This document shows, piece after piece, positions 60,851-64,000 of a stretch of DNA of 64,000 nt. This DNA comes from Microvirga sp. 17 mud 1-3 (GTDB lineage: Bacteria; Pseudomonadota; Alphaproteobacteria; Rhizobiales; Beijerinckiaceae). The notes under the pieces are model-generated. The model saw only the letters and a program-made list of their open reading frames with translations. It was not told where the DNA came from and ran no database searches. A program made the translations under genes and the position numbers. Where the stretch lies: positions 3,501,001 to 3,565,000 of the forward strand of contig NZ_CP029481.1 of the NCBI RefSeq assembly GCF_003151255.1. The letters run 5' to 3'. The stretch's first letter is position 1; each line of letters begins with the position of its first letter.

Positions 60851-61160
60851 CATCCGGTCCCGCCGAGGGACGCGCTCGCGAGGCGTCGCCGAATGCGGGG
60901 GCCGGAACGGTCCTGCGGTCCCACCCGACGCAAGGTGGCGCCCAGGGGGCCCCGGCGCCGCTCGCGTTCTCGACACGCGACGCCGCGACCGGGCAGTACG
61001 TGACCCTTCCGCCGCCGGTCCGCCGAAACAAACCGTGCGCGCTGAGGCTTCGGCTCACCGCATTTCCCCATCCCCCCATCCGAGCCGGAGCGATCCAGAG
61101 CGTCCCCCTCGATCCTGCTTCACCCTCCGGGCCGAACAGCCCGGAGGGTGAAGCGGCATG
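60851..61160 (+). ncRNA. Candidate SOS-controlled non-coding transcript
   Basis: About 300 bases downstream of the orphan promoter. They contain CCTTGCG at 60845 pairing with CGCAAGG near 60930, many local stems, and at 61117-61154 a perfect 16-bp hairpin (GCTTCACCCTCCGGGC and complement, loop CGAACA). No T-run follows, so it is not a classic terminator. GC-rich sequence folds easily, and a start codon TTG at 60846 opens a 101-codon frame of unlikely composition. RNA is the more likely product, but this is weak. Confidence 0.3.
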
Positions 61161-61197
61161 CCTTCAAGGCGCCATCGTCATTGCAAACCGCTTCCCC

Positions 61198-61342
61198 GTC
61201 ATTCCGGGGCAGTGCGAAGCGTTGGGCCCGGAACCCATAACCATTGAGCTTTCCAAGAAAGGCGAGGTGGTTCTTACAGCTCCTTATTCCGCACCGTCAG
61301 CGGTTATGGGTTCCGGGCTCGCCTTCGGCGCCCCGGAATGAC
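61198..61342. repeat. Palindromic intergenic repeat (copy 2)
   Basis: About 145 bp with ends GTCATTCCGGGGC and GCCCCGGAATGAC and inner arms GGAACCCATAACC and GGTTATGGGTTCC. It has the same build as the element at 24338-24453, with different central sequence. Confidence 0.88.
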
Positions 61343-61360
61343 GGAGGAAGCGCGACACCT

Positions 61361-61454
61361 CCCCTCCCCCTTGGGGAGGGCCAGGGTGGGGGTGTGAGCG
61401 CTACGGTCTGAAAGTCCAGCCCCCTCTCCAACTCTCCCCCACAAGGGGGGAGAG
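61361..61454. repeat. Composite GGGGAGG-type palindromic repeat
   Basis: Hairpin CCCCTCCCC-CTTGG-GGAGGG at one end, the GGGTGGGGGTGTGAGCG edge seen also near 60700, and CTCTCCCCCAC-AAGGGGGGAGAG at the other end. Same family as 60518-60777. Confidence 0.75.
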
Positions 61455-61566
61455 CAACGCGGCGCATCCGATGGACGCCTGAGATCCGTGAAGGGAGAGC
61501 CGTGTTGCCCTCCGAGAACTCTTGAGACCCATGGGGCAGGCACGAAACAATCCCCCACTCCCGCCC

Positions 61567-62454
61567 CTAATCCGGCCCGACCCGAGCCCGGGCAGCCCGC
61601 TCGGCCTGGCGCAGGCGGCGGGCGGCTTCGCGCAGCTCCTCCCGGTCCGGGAGCCACCAGCCCCGGCTTGCCCTGAGACCGGGCTCGTCCGGCTCCCGCG
61701 CGGGCCGGGCACGATAGAGTTCCTGCAGGACGGGCCGGCGCCAATGCGCCCAGGCATACCGTCCCAGGTGTTCCTCCAGATGCGGATAGAGATCTCTGAG
61801 ACCTGGATCCGACAGAGGCTCGGCCGCGATCTCCTCGAACACCACGATGCCCCAGGACCGGGTCGCCACGGGCTGCTCCAGAGGCGGCAGGTCGTCGCCG
61901 GGCACAGGGTAGCGCTGCCGTCGGCGCTCGGCCTGCACGATGCGGATCGCCTCCTGCGCCTGCGGGCTCAGGCGCCGTGCCCGCCGGGCCTCCGGCTCGT
62001 TGCGGCGGGCCGCCTCCTCGATCTCCGGCCACAGGGTGAGCAGATCCTCATAGGACCGGAACGGCACGCGCCAGGCCTTCCCTGCGGGATCCCAGCGGGC
62101 CCAGGGGATCCGCCGCATAGCCTCGACGACCGTGCGGGAATAGGGCGTGCGCACGACCAGATCGTCCCCCACCGTGAGATAGGGGCTCTCCAGGGGCTCG
62201 AACGCGAAGGCATCCCGCCCCCGGTCGTCCGCATGGCGGTCCAGGGTCTGGAGCTCCCGCGAAATCCAGGTATCCAGACGGCGCAGCGCCGTGGTCCCGG
62301 GCACGAACCAGCATTGCTCCTCGGATCTCCAGCGGGCGCGCGGAAACGCGTCCCGGAAGCGGCGCACCAAGTCACGGTCATACGGGAAAACCGCGAAGGC
62401 GCCCGGCCTCTCGCCCTCGGCCGGGGTTACGCGGAAGGCCGATGCGATCTCCAT
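61567..62454 (-). CDS. Protein with two HARP-like repeats, no helicase domain
   Basis: A 295-residue protein. Two HARP-type modules occur: residues about 22-66 (FPYDRDLVRRFRDAFPRARW then CWFVPGTT) and about 99-148 (VRTPYSRTVVEAMRRIPWARW then AWRVPFRSYEDLL). HARP domains in SMARCAL1 are DNA-branch-binding elements next to a SNF2 helicase; none is present here. The remaining 150 residues are helical and basic. It is probably a DNA-binding protein. The start at 62454 fits the first module; upstream sites are weak. Confidence 0.8.
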   Translation of the reverse strand: MEIASAFRVTPAEGERPGAFAVFPYDRDLVRRFRDAFPRARWRSEEQCWFVPGTTALRRLDTWISRELQTLDRHADDRGRDAFAFEPLESPYLTVGDDLVVRTPYSRTVVEAMRRIPWARWDPAGKAWRVPFRSYEDLLTLWPEIEEAARRNEPEARRARRLSPQAQEAIRIVQAERRRQRYPVPGDDLPPLEQPVATRSWGIVVFEEIAAEPLSDPGLRDLYPHLEEHLGRYAWAHWRRPVLQELYRARPAREPDEPGLRASRGWWLPDREELREAARRLRQAERAARARVGPD

Positions 62455-62639
62455 GGGCACGCGAACGTCGCTCCCTCCTCTGCCTGGACAACACCCGCGT
62501 CCCGCCTTTCGATCCCGCAGCGGGCGGGATGCGCCCCATGGCCCCGGCCCCTGGGCGAATGCCGATCTTCCCCTACAAAGGAGGGGAACGGAAACGGTCC
62601 AGCTCCGGCTGGATGCCGTTTCGCCCATTGAGCAGACCC

Positions 62640-64000
62640 ATGACCGACCAGAGCTTTCGCCTGAAATGGCTTTCACGCCCCGCCTTCCGCCTCGCCAGGA
62701 AGGCCATGCCCGGCCTCTCGGCCACCGAGCGCGAGGCGATCGAGGCCGGCGACGTGTGGTGGGACGGCGACCTGTTCACCGGCAACCCGGACTGGGACAA
62801 GCTCCTGGCCGTGCCGCCCGCCAGCCTGTCAGCGGATGAGGAAGCCTTTCTGGCCGGTCCGGTCCAGACTCTGTGCGGGATGCTGGACGACTGGCGCATC
62901 ACCTGGACCGACCGGGACCTGCCGGAGGAGGCCTGGGACTTCCTGAAACGGCACCGCTTCTTCGGCATGATCATTCCCAAGGAGCACGGCGGCCTCGGCT
63001 TCTCGGCCTATGCCCATTCGGAGGTGGTGCGGACCATCTCGACCCGCTCGGTCGCGGCCGCAGTCGCGACCATGGTGCCCAACTCCCTCGGCCCGGGCGA
63101 GCTGCTCCTCCGCTTCGGCACAAAGGAGCAGCAGGATTACTGGCTTCCCCGCCTCGCCGACGGGCGGGAGATCCCCTGCTTCGGCCTCACCAGCCCGGAA
63201 GCCGGATCGGACGCCGCCTCGATGACCGATACGGGCATCGTCTGCCGCGGCGAGCACGAGGGCCGCGAGGTTTTGGGCATCCGCCTCAACTGGCACAAGC
63301 GCTACATCACGCTTGGCCCCGTCGCGACCGTGCTCGGCCTTGCATTCAAGCTGCGCGATCCCGAGCGCCTCCTCGGACAGGAGGAGGAGATCGGCATTAC
63401 GGTCGCGCTGGTGCGCACGAACACGCCGGGCGTCGAGATCGGCCGGCGGCACATTCCCTGCTTCCAGATGTTCCAGAACGGCCCGAACGAGGGACGGGAC
63501 GTGTTCATCCCCCTCGACGACGTGATCGGCGGGCGCGAGCGCGTCGGCCAGGGCTGGCGCATGCTCATGAGCGCGCTCGCGGCCGGGCGCGGGATCTCGC
63601 TGCCGTCCCTCTCGGCAGCCGGCGCCGCCTTCGCGGCCCATACGTGCGGCGCCTATGCGCGGGTGCGCGAGCAGTTCCACATTCCCATCGGCAAGTTCGA
63701 GGGCGTGCAGGAGAAGCTCGCGGCCATTGCGGGCACGGCCTATCAACTTGACGCTGCGCGGCGGCTTACCTGCGCGGGCCTCGACCAGGGCCATCACCCG
63801 GCCGTGGTCTCCGGCATCATGAAGCTCCAGGCCACGGAGCGCATGCGCACGGCCCTGAACGACGCCATGGACATTCATGGCGGCAAGGCAGTGATCGACG
63901 GGCCGCTCAACTATCTCGGCAATTTCTACCGGGCCATTCCGGTCGGCATCACGGTCGAGGGCGCGAATATCCTGACCCGCTGCCTCATCGTCTTCGGCCA
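62640..64000 (+). CDS. fadE: FadE-type acyl-CoA dehydrogenase, N-terminal part (cut by window end)
   Basis: The frame is open from the ATG at 62640 to the window end, 453 codons. It matches the large FadE-type enzymes: DLPEEAWDFLKRHRFFGMIIPKEHGGLGFS region, GLTSPEAGSDAASM, the segment FPDQM-like CFQMFQNGPNEGRDVF, and KLQATERMRTALNDAMDIHGGKAVI. It performs the first, FAD-dependent step of long-chain beta-oxidation. The C-terminal domain lies outside the window. It is divergent from the HARP protein gene. Confidence 0.95.
   Translation, partial: MTDQSFRLKWLSRPAFRLARKAMPGLSATEREAIEAGDVWWDGDLFTGNPDWDKLLAVPPASLSADEEAFLAGPVQTLCGMLDDWRITWTDRDLPEEAWDFLKRHRFFGMIIPKEHGGLGFSAYAHSEVVRTISTRSVAAAVATMVPNSLGPGELLLRFGTKEQQDYWLPRLADGREIPCFGLTSPEAGSDAASMTDTGIVCRGEHEGREVLGIRLNWHKRYITLGPVATVLGLAFKLRDPERLLGQEEEIGITVALVRTNTPGVEIGRRHIPCFQMFQNGPNEGRDVFIPLDDVIGGRERVGQGWRMLMSALAAGRGISLPSLSAAGAAFAAHTCGAYARVREQFHIPIGKFEGVQEKLAAIAGTAYQLDAARRLTCAGLDQGHHPAVVSGIMKLQATERMRTALNDAMDIHGGKAVIDGPLNYLGNFYRAIPVGITVEGANILTRCLIVFG

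Noticed and set aside
60846..61151. 101-codon open frame from a TTG codon after the orphan LexA promoter
   Set aside because: No ribosome site, start codon upstream of the predicted transcription start, and an Arg/Pro/Ser-rich product typical of GC-rich non-coding DNA.

Overview
The window is about 66% G+C and reads as the chromosome of an alphaproteobacterium of the order Hyphomicrobiales (Rhizobiales), perhaps Methylobacteriaceae such as Microvirga; the genus is a guess. Pointers are a class I lysyl-tRNA synthetase, a PodJ-like polarity protein, a TauE/TIGR02186 pair, the ligase-associated DNA-damage genes, and LexA boxes of the alphaproteobacterial type GTTC-N7-GTTC. Coding density is high; no rRNA, tRNA, CRISPR array, insertion sequence or integrase was recognised.

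Layout. 0-4 kb: end of an ABC importer, a zinc-ribbon ion channel, a HAD phosphatase and an HxlR/FMN-reductase pair. 4.2-11.7 kb: a catabolic cluster (iron alcohol dehydrogenase, aldehyde dehydrogenase, glutamine-synthetase-like ligase, ethanolamine-type permease, N-formylglutamate-amidohydrolase-like enzyme) with a divergent RpiR regulator; it looks like a gamma-glutamyl route for ethanolamine or a similar amino alcohol. 11.7-20.2 kb: AbrB transporter, aminotransferase, MscL, VOC/DoxX with LysR, and a large SSS-PAS-kinase-receiver sensor. 20.2-29 kb: a beta-oxidation run (acyl-CoA dehydrogenase, thiolase, FadJ-like protein, thioesterase) near a MerR regulator. 29-34 kb: PodJ-like protein and TauE/TIGR02186. 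34-41.6 kb: helicase, PdeM nuclease, exonuclease and ATP-dependent ligase of the ligase-associated damage response, split by an SDR gene; the helicase carries an in-frame palindromic repeat. 41.7-53 kb: response regulator, APH(6)-like kinase, esterase, MATE pump, PyrD, S24 regulator, LysRS, a binding protein and a membrane glycosyltransferase.

53-61 kb is the most striking part: a recombination island with six exact LexA-type boxes. It encodes an ERF/Rad52-like protein, a TnsA-like protein, an Mre11/SbcD-like phosphoesterase, an SbcC/Rad50-like ATPase whose two ATPase halves are in circularly permuted order with the zinc hook at the C-terminus, a small coiled-coil partner, three small proteins of unknown function, and SSB. 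A sixth LexA box sits on an orphan sigma70 promoter before a GC-rich tract without a recognisable gene. The window ends with a HARP-repeat protein and the start of a FadE-type acyl-CoA dehydrogenase.
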